From Tranzscheliella williamsii (lineage: Eukaryota; Basidiomycota; Ustilaginomycetes; Ustilaginales; Ustilaginaceae), in assembly GCA_023212725.1 (NCBI GenBank), contig JALBYF010000001.1, positions 434,001 through 498,000 of the forward strand: a stretch of 64,000 bases of DNA, in the 5' to 3' direction. Below, piece after piece: positions 42,271 to 53,900 of the stretch (its first letter is position 1; each line of letters opens with the position of its first letter). The notes beneath the pieces are model-generated. The model did no database searches and was not told the origin of the DNA. It saw only the letters and a list, made by a program, of their open reading frames with translations. A program made the translations under genes and the position numbers.

Positions 42271-45200
42271 ATGTCACACTATCCCACGCCGGGAGGAGGT
42301 GGCGGATACGCTTCGGATGATCAGGATGCTCCTTACCCTTACTATCCAGATGTAGACCAGATCGGAAGTGCCCCGCACCACGGGAATAGCTTCGCAAACC
42401 CGTACGATGCGGCGTCGCCCTTCGCAGACCCATCGACCGATGTTCGCGGTCAGGCGCATCTCAGCATCGACATCGACCAGAGCCAGCAGCAGCGTGCCGC
42501 CCATGGACATGCACCGCAGTTGAGCGCAAGCTTCTACAACCAGGCTGCCTTTGCGCTCAACCAGCCTTCGCACTTGGACCAGCCGCGCCACCTTGACTCG
42601 GTTCCCGAATATACCAGCCATGATGGCCACAATCCAGCCAGGCCAAACCCCGATGCCGATTATACATACTATGACACCACAGCGCCAATTCTGTCACGCA
42701 ATGCCGGCCACTACTCCACCGTAGGCGGCGACGACGACGACGAAGATGCCGACACCAAGTACTCGCCCGCCTCTGCCTATGGCGAGAAAACAGGGCAGGA
42801 CGAATACCAGCCATCTACATCTCCTTTCGGACGCGCTGGCGGCATGGCTTATCTCCAAAGCCCGTATGCTGCCGTCAACCACGAAAGTGATGATGATGCA
42901 GACGACGATCCGTACAACGCTTTGGCAAGGGATACTGCCTTCGGCGGCCGCCACGGCGACCAAGCGCACGGTTTCGATAAAGAGGCCGACACGATGTATC
43001 AAGGCGCCCCCTTCGCGGGTGACCATGCTTACCAAGGCTCCACGGCGCTTGGCGGCGCTGCAGGCTTTGCAGACCGCGCCTTTGACACGCAGCATTTTGG
43101 CCCTGCTCCCGCTCGCGGCGCACAGCTCCGCCGCCACAAGACAAAGAAAAACGTCCGCCTCACAAAGGGTAATCTCATCCTTGATTGCCCTGTCCCCACC
43201 AAGCTGCATGGCTTTTTAAACCGCAGGGGAGAGGACGAATTCACCACTATGCGCTACTCAGCAGTGACGTGCGACCCCGATGACTTTTCTACCGAGAGCT
43301 TTACACTGCGCCCTGCGTTGTATGCGCGACATACCGAAATCTTTGTCGTCATCACCATGTACAATGAAGATGAGGAGCTCTTCTGCCGCACTTTCCACGG
43401 TGTCATGAAGAACATCGCCCACTTATGCTCACGAAACAAAAGTAGGACTTGGGGTAAGGACGGATGGAAGAAGGTCGTGGTGGCCATCATCTCGGACGGA
43501 CGTAAGAAGATCCACCCACGCGTACTGGATTGCCTGGCCGCCTTGGGCGTCTACCAGGACGGTGTCGCCAAAAATACAGTTGACGGCAAGGAGGTACGGG
43601 CACATCTCTACGAGTATACAACGCAGTTCTCCATCGACTCGAACCTTCAGTTCAAGGGTGCCGAACGCGGGCTCGTGCCAATGCAAATCATCTTCTGTCT
43701 GAAAGAGAAAAACGCCAAGAAGATCAACTCACACCGATGGTTCTTCAACGCCTTCTGCCCTATTCTCCAGCCCAACGTCACCATTCTGCTCGACGTGGGT
43801 ACCAGGCCAGAGAATAAGTCAATCTACTACCTCTGGAAATCGTTCGATCTTAACAGCAATGTTGCCGGAGCGTGCGGAGAGATCTGCGCCGACACCAAAG
43901 GCAAGTGGGGTGTCGGTCCCTTGTTGCTGAATCCGCTCGTAGCTGCCCAGAACTTCGAGTACAAGATTTCTAACATCCTCGACAAGACCACCGAGAGTGT
44001 CATGGGTTACATTTCGGTATTGCCTGGCGCCTTTAGTGCGTATCGGTACATTGCACTCCAAAATGACGAGCTGGGTCACGGACCGCTGGCATCCTACTTC
44101 AAGGGTGAGAATCTTCTGGGAGCAGAAGCGGATGTCTTCACCTCTAACATGTATCTCGCCGAGGACCGAATCCTGTGTTTCGAGCTGGCGGCCAAGCGCG
44201 GCTCGGGCTGGGTGCTCAAGTACGTCAAATCGGCGCGCGGCGTTACTGACGTACCCGAGAAGCTGCCCGAGTTCATCTCGCAGCGCAGGCGCTGGCTGAA
44301 CGGCTCCTTCTTCGCAGCTGTCTATGCGCTCTACCACACTGCGCAGTTCCTGCGCTCCGGCCACAACTCGTGGCGCAAAGCGCTGCTCGTCTTTGAGAGC
44401 TTCTACAGCTTTATCAACATGTGCTTCGCCTGGTTTGGACTGGCCAACTACTACATCTTCTTCCGCATCCTTACCCAGTCGCTCGAAGATCCGTCCTTTA
44501 AGCTGCACGGCATTGGCGTCTTCAACGTCTTTGTCCAGTATATCTATCTCGGGACCGTGGTGGCTTCGTTCATCTTTGCCATGGGCAACCGGCCACAGGG
44601 AAGCAAGTGGAAGTACTGGGCCGCCGTCATTGTCTTTGCGCTGCTGACGGTCTACATGATGATCGCGGCAGTATTTTGCCTGAGCAAGGTGGTTGGCCGT
44701 GTCCAGCACGATGCGATCTATGCGCAAATGGTGGTCAGCCTGCTGGCAACGTACGGGGTCTACATGATTTCGTCATTCCTCGCATGCGATCCGTTGCATC
44801 TGGTGACCAGTTTCCTGCAGTACCTCCTGCTCGCGCCGACCTACATCAACATTCTTAACATCTACGCCTTCTGCAACCTGCACGACTTTAGTTGGGGGAC
44901 CAAGGGCGACACGACCGTGAGCAAGGACCTGGGGTCGGTGGTGTCGACGAGCAAGGGCACCGTGGAGATCACGCTGCCGACGGCGCAGGCCGACATCGAC
45001 ACGACGTACGACGAGGCGCTGAACAACCTGCGCACGCGGCCCATGATCATCCGCGGCGACGCGAGCAACGAGGAGAAGGCGGCGCGCCAGATGGACTACT
45101 ACAAGAACATCCGCACCAACGTCGTCCTCGCCTGGGCACTCTCGAACGGCGTCGTCGCCGCGTTTATCCTCAACGGCGATACCACCTCCACCTTTGACCA

Positions 45201-45324
45201 CGAGAGCGGCGTCACGCGCTCCAAGGTCTACATGGTCCTCGTCCTCGTCTTTGTCGCCGGCATGGCCTGCATCCGCTTCATCGGCAGTACCCTCTACCTC
45301 ACCATCCGCCTCATCAACGGCTGA
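42271..45324 (+). CDS. Chitin synthase, division 1 (class I-III)
   Basis: Plasma-membrane enzyme polymerising UDP-GlcNAc into chitin for the cell wall and septum. Single exon, 1,017 residues, starting [17 protein letters not shown]. The first 285 residues are disordered and Asp/Tyr-rich. The chitin synthase N-domain follows ([34 protein letters not shown]). The catalytic domain shows [63 protein letters not shown] and the signature [12 protein letters not shown] (QRRRW near residue 670). About seven membrane segments complete the protein. The lack of a myosin-like or cytochrome b5 domain places it in division 1 rather than classes IV-VII. Which of classes I, II or III would need a tree. Confidence 0.96.
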   Translation: MSHYPTPGGGGGYASDDQDAPYPYYPDVDQIGSAPHHGNSFANPYDAASPFADPSTDVRGQAHLSIDIDQSQQQRAAHGHAPQLSASFYNQAAFALNQPSHLDQPRHLDSVPEYTSHDGHNPARPNPDADYTYYDTTAPILSRNAGHYSTVGGDDDDEDADTKYSPASAYGEKTGQDEYQPSTSPFGRAGGMAYLQSPYAAVNHESDDDADDDPYNALARDTAFGGRHGDQAHGFDKEADTMYQGAPFAGDHAYQGSTALGGAAGFADRAFDTQHFGPAPARGAQLRRHKTKKNVRLTKGNLILDCPVPTKLHGFLNRRGEDEFTTMRYSAVTCDPDDFSTESFTLRPALYARHTEIFVVITMYNEDEELFCRTFHGVMKNIAHLCSRNKSRTWGKDGWKKVVVAIISDGRKKIHPRVLDCLAALGVYQDGVAKNTVDGKEVRAHLYEYTTQFSIDSNLQFKGAERGLVPMQIIFCLKEKNAKKINSHRWFFNAFCPILQPNVTILLDVGTRPENKSIYYLWKSFDLNSNVAGACGEICADTKGKWGVGPLLLNPLVAAQNFEYKISNILDKTTESVMGYISVLPGAFSAYRYIALQNDELGHGPLASYFKGENLLGAEADVFTSNMYLAEDRILCFELAAKRGSGWVLKYVKSARGVTDVPEKLPEFISQRRRWLNGSFFAAVYALYHTAQFLRSGHNSWRKALLVFESFYSFINMCFAWFGLANYYIFFRILTQSLEDPSFKLHGIGVFNVFVQYIYLGTVVASFIFAMGNRPQGSKWKYWAAVIVFALLTVYMMIAAVFCLSKVVGRVQHDAIYAQMVVSLLATYGVYMISSFLACDPLHLVTSFLQYLLLAPTYINILNIYAFCNLHDFSWGTKGDTTVSKDLGSVVSTSKGTVEITLPTAQADIDTTYDEALNNLRTRPMIIRGDASNEEKAARQMDYYKNIRTNVVLAWALSNGVVAAFILNGDTTSTFDHESGVTRSKVYMVLVLVFVAGMACIRFIGSTLYLTIRLING

Positions 45325-46220
45325 TCCACGCTTCCCGCCACCCCGCACCGCGCCACCCCGCACCCCGCCACCCGCCCGCCCTGCCTGCCGCGCTCGCTCC
45401 GCGCGCCTTTCGCTGTATTTCAACCCGGACATTCACTCTGTACACTAGATTCTATCCAGCTCCGGCCGCCCGCGATGCAACAGTACCTGCAGCCGCGCCG
45501 CCTGCGCGCTGTGCCCAGCAATGCCTTGTGGTCCGCCGCTGCGCCTGCCACCGTCGGTCTGCTACCAAGGAATATTGTTGCTACACGTGAAAAGTAATAC
45601 AGATGCAAGTAGGGTTGTGGGGCCGGTTCCGGCACTGGCGCTGGAAGGGGAGGCGGTGAGCAAATGAGGGTGCCAGCCGAGGTGACAGTGGGCAAGGAGT
45701 CAGTTGCTGTTTCTGGCCATGCATAGCGTGGGGTCACGAGCCGGCTCCGTGTCAGTCCGGGCCCGGGCGCGCCGCAGCGGCACAGCTCTCCAGGACCAGG
45801 GTCCCAGCAGAACCATACCGCGTGCCGCGCGCCCCTGCCCGCATTCACTGTTTCTCGCCCACGCGCCCCCGTCCGCGCCCGCAGGCGCGGGAGGATGCTC
45901 GACGATCATGGATGACTTGTGCGGTTTCATCATTCCGGGCCGGCTGCGCCCCCGCCCTCCCGTCTCTACGCTTCCCCGTAATGCTGATGTGCCACAAAGG
46001 TCGCCGTCTGAACTTACCTTGTCGGAGAACACGTCGAGGAGCAGCCCGGCGCAAGAGCTCGACGTCTGCGATGTCAATATTGCAATTGCTTCTCGGGGGC
46101 GCGGCCGAGCGGAAGAAAAACCAACACGGACCAAGGGAGAAACCCAGCCCATATGAGGAGAGGTCCAGTCTCGCAGCTACGCGCTACCTATACAGTTGGC
46201 ACTGGTGTGGTGATATCGAA
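45325..46220. other. Convergent spacer chitin synthase / Zn2Cys6 factor
   Basis: About 0.9 kb between stop codons. The first 90 bases are strongly C-rich (ccccgcaccgcg-like). Plus frames at 45704-46156 show no domain and are judged chance. Confidence 0.55.
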
Positions 46221-48725
46221 CTAGCTTGGGTGGTCCAGCCGAGCTCGTCGCGCGTCCACCAACTTGATTTTGCCGATTGTTGTTGCGTCTAACCGCAGCG
46301 AACCGGGCTGTTCCGGACTAGACGCAAGGAAGTTCTTGAGGAGACTGAGGCCTGCATCGATGATGGGCATCATGCGCTCTGTCTGCGCAGAAGCTTGCAC
46401 GAGGTCTATGGTGCTCAGCAGATGGCGTGTGAAGGAGTCGAGTTCACTAATGCTGGTCTGCAGGGCAGAGTAGGTCGTAACGTGCGAGTCGAAGTCTTCT
46501 GCGATCCGCGTCAGCATGCTCTGAACGATCCCTAGCCAGGCTTCCAGCGTCGGATGCAGCTCGAAGAAGTGGATCGGCGAAGCAACGCCGGACTGAGCTA
46601 CGTCCGTCATTGTTGCCTGCCAGGCTGTACGCGGCGAAGACCAAAGATTGTACTTTCGCCAGATGGTAAGGCGTACCCAGACGTGCATCCTGCAAAACAT
46701 CTGTAGGGTTCGCCCTATGATACTGCTCCACTCTGCTTCTGTTGCTGGGCGATGGCGTTCAAGCGTTGCCTCCAGCCTGTCGAGTTGATTAAGGTGTTCT
46801 TGAACTTGCGACAGCGTCTCTGCGTCTGGCCGGCCCTGCTCGTCAACCTGCTTGAGACGGTCTAATGTGGCTAGTGATACAGTCAGACGAGATAAGTGTG
46901 CACACCGGCGCATGAGATCCTGCGAGTGGAAGAAGGGCGCCGGAAGATCTGTCGGCAATAGGCTCGGTTGCCAGAAAGCCAAAGGCCGAACTTGCTGAAT
47001 GTACGTTGGAATCTCATCAGCGTCAGACAAGTCCTCATCCGGAAGTACTATCAGCCGACGGAACCGGTGGCTGATGCTTGTCCAGCATAGACGTACAATC
47101 GACTCATACTTGATTTCTGAATTGGCGGAGTCAGAGGTCAAGGGCCGTGACCAATAGAGCGGCGAGTCCGGCTCGGCGTCTTGCAACAAAGGTTCTCTGT
47201 GCGACACTATCTCATAGAGCTTGAGACTCTTGACAACGTGATCAGTCAGCTGGATGAGCGCCTTCTGCGCTCGGCTTCCGTCCTCCTGAGTGAGTGCGAG
47301 AATACTGGCGGCTTGTCCTGTGGCGGGTGTGAGCCTTTCGCCATGAGCAGTAGAGGTCTGGAGGTAGATGGAGGCAAGTTCCGAGAGGCGTAAAGCAAGC
47401 TTCCGAGTCGCCTCGTTTGCGGACCGCATGTCTGCAGTTCTCTCGTCCGCAAGGCGGCTCTGATGCATATCGCATGCGGATACAGCCAACACTGCAAGGT
47501 ACAACGATGGATCTGCCTGACGGTGTCCGTTACGGCTGGTCACGACGCTGAGCAACGTCGGTGCATGCAACAGTCCGAAAAAGATGGCGTTGGACCGTAC
47601 AAAGCGGATCAAAAGGTGGTATACAAGCCGGGTTGAGGCCTGCCTAGTACCACCAAATATGCTGAGTAGATGGTTCCACCAACCATCTGGATCACCAGCA
47701 CCGGGCTGCATGGGTATAGAGATGTCGTGGTTCTGAATCATGGCCAAATCAGAGCCGGGCTTGCTGCTGCTGCTTGCGCTCGCGATAGTAAGGCCTGTAG
47801 TGGAACTGTTTTGGCTATCTGACCAGGAAGAGGTGGATGGTGATGAATCCCTGGACCTCTTTCCCGACTCGGGGAGGAGGTCGTGCTCGGTCGCCGCGAG
47901 GCGCTTCCGCTTCATTGGAGACTGAGACACATCGTCGTCAAGCTCGCCACGAGTCCCTTTTGTCATTGGTAATGGTAGCTTGGCGCGGCCCTTTGGAGGC
48001 ACGGATACGCCGTGCCCGCCGCCTATAGATTTGCTTCTCCCCTTGTTGGGGGCATAGACGCATTCGATGTTGCGACGCTCGCAATGACGGCATGGCACAA
48101 CGCCGTCGCATCTCAGTTTGCGTAGGCGGCAGAAAGAACATGCCATCCTGGCTCGCGGCGGATCAGCTTCTAACGTGGGGACGGTCGCGGCGGGGATGGC
48201 AGCCAGCGCCCCTTCCCCTGTTCGAGGTACCTCGAAACGGCGTGACGGGCTCTGTGAATCTGCCAGCACCCCAGACTGCAGACCGTGTTCTCCATCTTGC
48301 CTTGCAATAGGAGCGAAAGGCGACGCTGCAGAAGGCCTGCGAGGAGAAGAGGCTTGCATTGTGTGCTCAGCAATGGCATAGCCCGCCGAATATGGAGGTG
48401 GAATCTGATGAGGAAGGATCGGCTGATCGGATCTTGCACGAAGTGGTGACTGCGATGAGCTGTGCAGGTTCTCAGAAGGGTCAGCATGTGCGGCATACTG
48501 ATAGGAGATAGACGAAGAGGATTCCGATGGTGGGTCGGCGTAGGTACTCCAATTACGATAGGGTGACCAATTTGGGCCAGTGGCGGTATAGGGAGGTGGA
48601 CCAGCAGCATCACTCCGACTGTGTCTTTCGGTTGGCCGCCGATGCTCATGGGTATGTGTAGGCAAGCCGGGCCTAGCTGGCCGAGAGAAGGGTCGGCCTC
48701 CGTCCGCGATCACGCGCTTTGGCAT
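46221..48725 (-). CDS. Zn2Cys6 (Gal4-type) transcription factor
   Basis: Single exon, 834 residues, ATG at 48725. A disordered N-terminus of about 190 residues precedes the binuclear cluster (residues about 196-222): ACSFCRLRKLRCDGVVPCRH then CERRNIECVY, spacing CX2CX6CX5CX2CX6C, all six Cys present. A basic linker follows (NKGRSKS). Residues about 330-830 look like the fungal-specific regulatory domain: VYHLLIRFVRSNAIFFGLLH, LYLAVLAVSACDMHQSRLAD and CWTSISHRFRRL. Regulated genes cannot be inferred; no metabolic cluster lies beside it. It is divergent from MSH5 across 2.2 kb. Confidence 0.92.
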   Translation of the reverse strand: MPKRVIADGGRPFSRPARPGLPTHTHEHRRPTERHSRSDAAGPPPYTATGPNWSPYRNWSTYADPPSESSSSISYQYAAHADPSENLHSSSQSPLRARSDQPILPHQIPPPYSAGYAIAEHTMQASSPRRPSAASPFAPIARQDGEHGLQSGVLADSQSPSRRFEVPRTGEGALAAIPAATVPTLEADPPRARMACSFCRLRKLRCDGVVPCRHCERRNIECVYAPNKGRSKSIGGGHGVSVPPKGRAKLPLPMTKGTRGELDDDVSQSPMKRKRLAATEHDLLPESGKRSRDSSPSTSSWSDSQNSSTTGLTIASASSSSKPGSDLAMIQNHDISIPMQPGAGDPDGWWNHLLSIFGGTRQASTRLVYHLLIRFVRSNAIFFGLLHAPTLLSVVTSRNGHRQADPSLYLAVLAVSACDMHQSRLADERTADMRSANEATRKLALRLSELASIYLQTSTAHGERLTPATGQAASILALTQEDGSRAQKALIQLTDHVVKSLKLYEIVSHREPLLQDAEPDSPLYWSRPLTSDSANSEIKYESIVRLCWTSISHRFRRLIVLPDEDLSDADEIPTYIQQVRPLAFWQPSLLPTDLPAPFFHSQDLMRRCAHLSRLTVSLATLDRLKQVDEQGRPDAETLSQVQEHLNQLDRLEATLERHRPATEAEWSSIIGRTLQMFCRMHVWVRLTIWRKYNLWSSPRTAWQATMTDVAQSGVASPIHFFELHPTLEAWLGIVQSMLTRIAEDFDSHVTTYSALQTSISELDSFTRHLLSTIDLVQASAQTERMMPIIDAGLSLLKNFLASSPEQPGSLRLDATTIGKIKLVDARRARLDHPS

Positions 48726-50953
48726 GCTTGTTAGCGTCAGCCAGCTAGTTTAGCTGTCGGCCTTGCCCTATGAAGTTATGCTGGTTGGCGCTTTGCTGTA
48801 TCGTTACGTTCAGCCTTGACAACTCACTAATCTCTCATCCCTGTGAGATAGCGAATCGGCGCACCTTTGAGGGCGAAACTGGTGTGGCGAAGAAGAGGCG
48901 GCAGATAGGAGGAGGTTGGGGCCCAGCAAGGCAGCCTTAACGGGACGACGAGTTGTCTGTGATCCGAGAATACGGGTAGCTATAGAAGTCAAGACATGGA
49001 AGATAAAGGAAAGCCACCAACAACAGCAGCCACCCGACCTGGTCGCTTGGCAAGGCGAGATCAAGCCAGTATACGTCGCTCTATCAGACAGCTTGCTGGG
49101 AAAGCTCGAGCGACGAGCGGACGGAAGCGCTCGATCGACACCTGGATCTTGTCGCCCGTAGTGATGCAGGATGGGTTGAAACCGCAAGAGAAACTGCGGA
49201 AAAGGCGAGACCAGGCTGAGGTGCGCTGTGATGCGTGCGTACAGTCACAGTTTATAGAGCGGCTATGACGATGCGGTCGGATGTTGGCCGAATCCGTCCT
49301 GAAAATGATGGGTGCGATGGCCCCCGAGATGAGCGGTGCTCCTCTTCGGCAGTCCCCCGAAAATAGCGAGGCCCGAGTTGATCTGAAGGGAGGTGGGTTC
49401 TGACAGGCGATAGGTGAGGAACAACTGGAAGGGAGGCTAAGATCGGCTTCTCTCGAAATGGACAGATCTGTAGCACCGCGCAACCAGACTGTGTTCGGCG
49501 TGGGCTGAAGCTATATCTGCGCAAAAACAGCAGCAAGCCGTTCCTGTTTTAGCAGTCGAGTCCTGACAGATGACGGTTGGGAAAGGCATTACGGTCCCAT
49601 AGGGTCTGGCAGAGGCAATGGGTTGGATGGACTATGACAAAGACCTTTCATCAAGTGCTGTGCCATAGTGACGGACAGCGCCCGTGCAAAGAGCCATCAG
49701 CTGAGCAACCTTGGCTATCTCGGCTCGTCGTGCAGCTGTATAGCAAATACGGGTTCCGAACTTCGGAACGCGATTGAGAATCTGTCCTGGTTCAAGTGGC
49801 GTCGCGTATATCCTTCTCGCCATTCTGCGTGGCGTGGGGGAAGATAACCGTGACTTGCCTGCGCATATACGCCCAGCATGACCATCCGATTTTGCAATGC
49901 AAGACTACGTCCTGGTACTTCAAATTGTTAGAGAATGTAATCACTACGAAACGGCGAAAGCAGCGAAAGGGCGGATTTCGACCCCGTTACAGTTGTATGC
50001 GTGGGGAATAGAATTCGGCCCGACGGCATGCGGAACTCGTCGGCTGCTTCCATGTGTAAGTCCCATCCCTACTGTCTCGAGGCACACATCCAGAGCACAG
50101 TCACCGTAACAAGTACGGCTGAAGGGGTCAACTGAGACTGAGGATGACAGGAAAGAGTAGACACTATAGCGTGAAGCGCAAGCTCCGGCGGCAGCTCCGT
50201 GCGAATACGGTCGCCAGAGCCGAATTATGCAAACCCCTCGATGGCCTGTCGGGTTTGCCGCGTGTTCATTGTTGATTTCTGCGATGAATAAACTGGCCTT
50301 TCGGCGTTCCACCAATAACAAGCCGCCGTCCGCGAAAGAAGGCCTGCAGCCTGCGTGCATGCATACGCCGGGTCGCCGCTATCTTGTTGAGCAACTCTAA
50401 GAACAAGCCTGTTTCGGCTTCGACCTCTATATGTTACAGAGCAGCGGAAAGCGGTATGCTCTATCGCGATTAGCCGCAGACGCGCGGGTTAGCCACCAAT
50501 CGAAAGCGCGCATCAAGCATCAAGGGTGAATGTGATTGGGAAGCCATGCCTGTGATCAACGTCAAGCATTCTCGCTTTTCTATGCTGATCCGTCTTGTCG
50601 GTTACGCGGCATGGGTCTGTGATTATTCATGGGTTCGCCTTCGCGGCCGTCCCGACCATGACGGATGAGATCCTATTTCACTACTCCAAATCGGCCTTCT
50701 CGGGAACTCTGTCTACCCAAAATGATCATATAGCGCAAGCGCGCTGGTGCAGATCAGCCCGACCAAGACCCACAGCGCTCCTTTACCACATCGCTCCTTT
50801 AGTATATAAGGTGTTAAGCATGTGGCGGCTGTGAACCAGCGTGCTCCAATTTCGCATTTGGGCACCACTTACTCCCGGGCACAACCTTGCAATAGACATT
50901 GCGCGCTTCGATCTGCTGTTTGTATTATTCGAGCCTCGCCAGCGTCTTTCGTC
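48726..50953. other. Divergent region Zn2Cys6 factor / MSH5
   Basis: About 2.2 kb with only short frames in all six readings and no conserved motif that I can see, even allowing for short introns as in neighbouring MSH5. I annotate nothing in it except likely promoters and leaders. Confidence 0.5.
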
Positions 50954-53900
50954 ATGCAAACCATGGAGCCAGGCAGTACACATGCAAACCGAGAAAAGGG
51001 GCAGGAGGATATATACATTGATGGTGCTGCTATGTCTTGCTCGGATACTCACCTTGGCAACGTCTTGGCACTGGAAGTTCAGCAAGGTCGCTTTGGTTGC
51101 GCCGTCTTCTGCGCTGCGGAGCATCAATTGCTGCTTTGCGAGGATCAGCCATTTGAATTCGCACTAGAGTCTCTTGACACTTCCATGATCTGCGAGGGCG
51201 ACCAAGCTGAACGCCAGTCTCCTACTTCAGCTTCTGGTTGTGTCGGTAAAGCCTCTTCAGACAGTCTCATCGAGAGCCGTGAGTAGACCTAACAGCTATG
51301 GCGATACCTACGGCGGTTGTGCATCATCATGATTACAAGCTCATATACGAGGACTACATTCTCGATGAAACTGTGGCGGGCGTAGTCCTTTTTCAGTTTC
51401 AGCCCAGTCTCCTTGTTGCCTCTTCCCGCTGTCCTGAAAGGCTTCTGTCTTTGCTTAGAAGCTATGGTAGGAGAAGATGAGGACCAATTAGCTGTTTCAT
51501 CAAGCTCACACCTGTTTCTCCAAATATGCTCGCCACGCATGTTGCTCTAAGGTGAGCTTCATGGTGCGGAGCTCCAGCTCCGGCATGGCTTTGAGTTCGG
51601 GTTGGGATTGGCGGAATTGCGCGAGGCGCTCTCGTACCGAGCTAGAGGGGCAAGCCAAACCGGGTCAGAAAATGAAAACGAGGCACATCGTCTGGATAAC
51701 CATCCTCTTTCTACCTTGGCGGTGGATGCCATTATCTCCATACCAAAGTCCATTCTGTCTGTAAGTTCAGATGTAGCTAGGGAAGAGCAAGCACTGCTGC
51801 AGGTGGGTGTCCTGATGGATCTTCTGCGTATCGCCATATGTCTCTTGTGCCCTATTCGGAAACACACAGATCTCTACCATCGGTCCGCTACTTTCTGGCC
51901 TACGAACAGCGCATGATTCACATCCTGTTCTCGCCGTTCAGTCGCTCACACTAGGAGACTATATGTTCCTGGATGAGAACACTCTGAAAGGTCTCAGCAT
52001 CTGTGCCAGTGACCAACACGGATTTGTGCATGCGAAAAGCGGGCGAGAAGGCCTCTCGTTGTTGGGTAGGTGTTCACTTCCCGCGCATGCAAACCCTTTA
52101 AACGTGGATCAACTGAACCTGACTAAATCTTGACCGTCTTACGTCCGCGTATAGCCTTACTGACACTCACATGTACAAAGTGTAAGTTCGCAACATGACG
52201 ATCTTGGAAATATGAGAATTGGTTGACATTCGCCGAAGTCTCTCAAAGTCTGCTGAGGCGCTGGGTAATGTTTCCGCTATCCAGCAGAACGGCAATCGAG
52301 AGGCGTCATGAGGCGGTTGACGTGTTGCTACAGCATGAATCCTCGCAAGGATTAGTAGATCTCCGGCTTGCTTTGAGCGAGCTAGCTGCAGCACCTCAAC
52401 TTTGCTTTCAGCTCAACATGGGTGTAGGATTTGTGCAAACTTGGGAACGACTACAAAGGGTAACAGAAAAATGCTCGATCGGTCTTAGCAGTCGCAAAAA
52501 CTTACTAAGACAAGCTACTTCTTCCGCCAGACCTGCTCTGCCATCCTGAAGATCCGAGTCCTACTGCAGCAAATAGACCTTGGGTCCTCTGAACTACTCT
52601 TGGGGGTAATACTAACGCATTGGCCCTACAATATCTGCATGCTTATCGTATCTCGTTGACAATCGTGATCTTCTCTGCCGCCGAGTCAGATCAAAGAGCG
52701 CGTTACCACTACAGCCATAACCGAATTACATCGCCGTATACAGCGCACTGTGGGTTTCTGCCGGGCAAGAGAGGGTCGAAGCTCTGCTAACAAATCTCCC
52801 TTGCAACAGATCGACGTGAACGAAAGGTGAGCGCTCGCCGTCACTCTGCGCTGAGACAGCCCGTCCGCTAAACGTCATGCCGGCTTTTGTACGCAGCAAA
52901 AATGAGGGCAAAATCACTGTTCGAGCTGGTCTTGACAGCCATCTGGACACGCTGAGGAGCAGATATGCTGAAATACCAGCCCTACTCAGCCAAGTGGCAG
53001 GGGAGATACGCGAGAATTCAGCCTTTCGGTGCACAAAAGAGCAAGTCTAGCTGCAGCGGTTCGACCACCCATGGCGCAATGCACTGACGCCCATGTTCCC
53101 ATCAGCCTCCACGTAGTTTACTTTCCTCAGATCGGCTATCTGATCGTTGTGCCAGATGGAGACACCGTGAATTTGCAGGCAGATCGTACTCTTGAGCACC
53201 AATTCTCGAGCGAAAGCAGGTAGGTGACACCCTGTTGCAAGATGAGTCTGAGGTTTCGCTAACGAATTACAAGGTGGGGCTCTTGATATCAACTGTCACG
53301 TTGCGCTCTAGTGTATATTTCAAAAACGCCCGCATGATCGATATGGATCGACATGTGAGTTGAACAGCTCCATACCTCCTTGTACTTCCCATGTTGATCA
53401 CTCGTCGGCTTCGCCATTTGCGCCATTTAGCTGGGTGACCTTGCATCATTCATCGTGGATCGCGAGATCGAAATTCTCGACGGCTTGCATACTTTTCTTC
53501 TGGGATCTTGTCGACAACTTATCGAGGCTCATCATGCTCTCACAGAGCTAGATTGGTGCGTCGTGCTGTTTTACCCGGCCTGACGACGGGTGATTGCTAA
53601 TAACACGCGCATGCCTCAGCCTGCTCGCATTTTCGAGGGCTGCCTTGATCTACGACTTGAGAAGTAAGCAGCCTCAGCTCGGACTCCGCTGAGCAAAAGC
53701 TCTGACCACTCTTTGCATTGCCCACCTTATTCACATTGATATCAGGACCGGTCTTGAATGACCATCCTGTCTTGCGCTTAGAAGGCTGTCGCCACCCTCT
53801 GAAAGCTTTGTCCGACGACAATTTCGTAAGCTGGGGAATCTACATCCGGTCGCAGAACAGGAACTCTGGAGCTGACTCCATCAATTCTTAGGTTCCCAAC

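Noticed and set aside
45704..46156. Overlapping 150-codon frames on both strands between chitin synthase and the Zn2Cys6 gene.
   Set aside because: Mirror-image frames in GC-rich DNA with no domain; typical chance ORFs.
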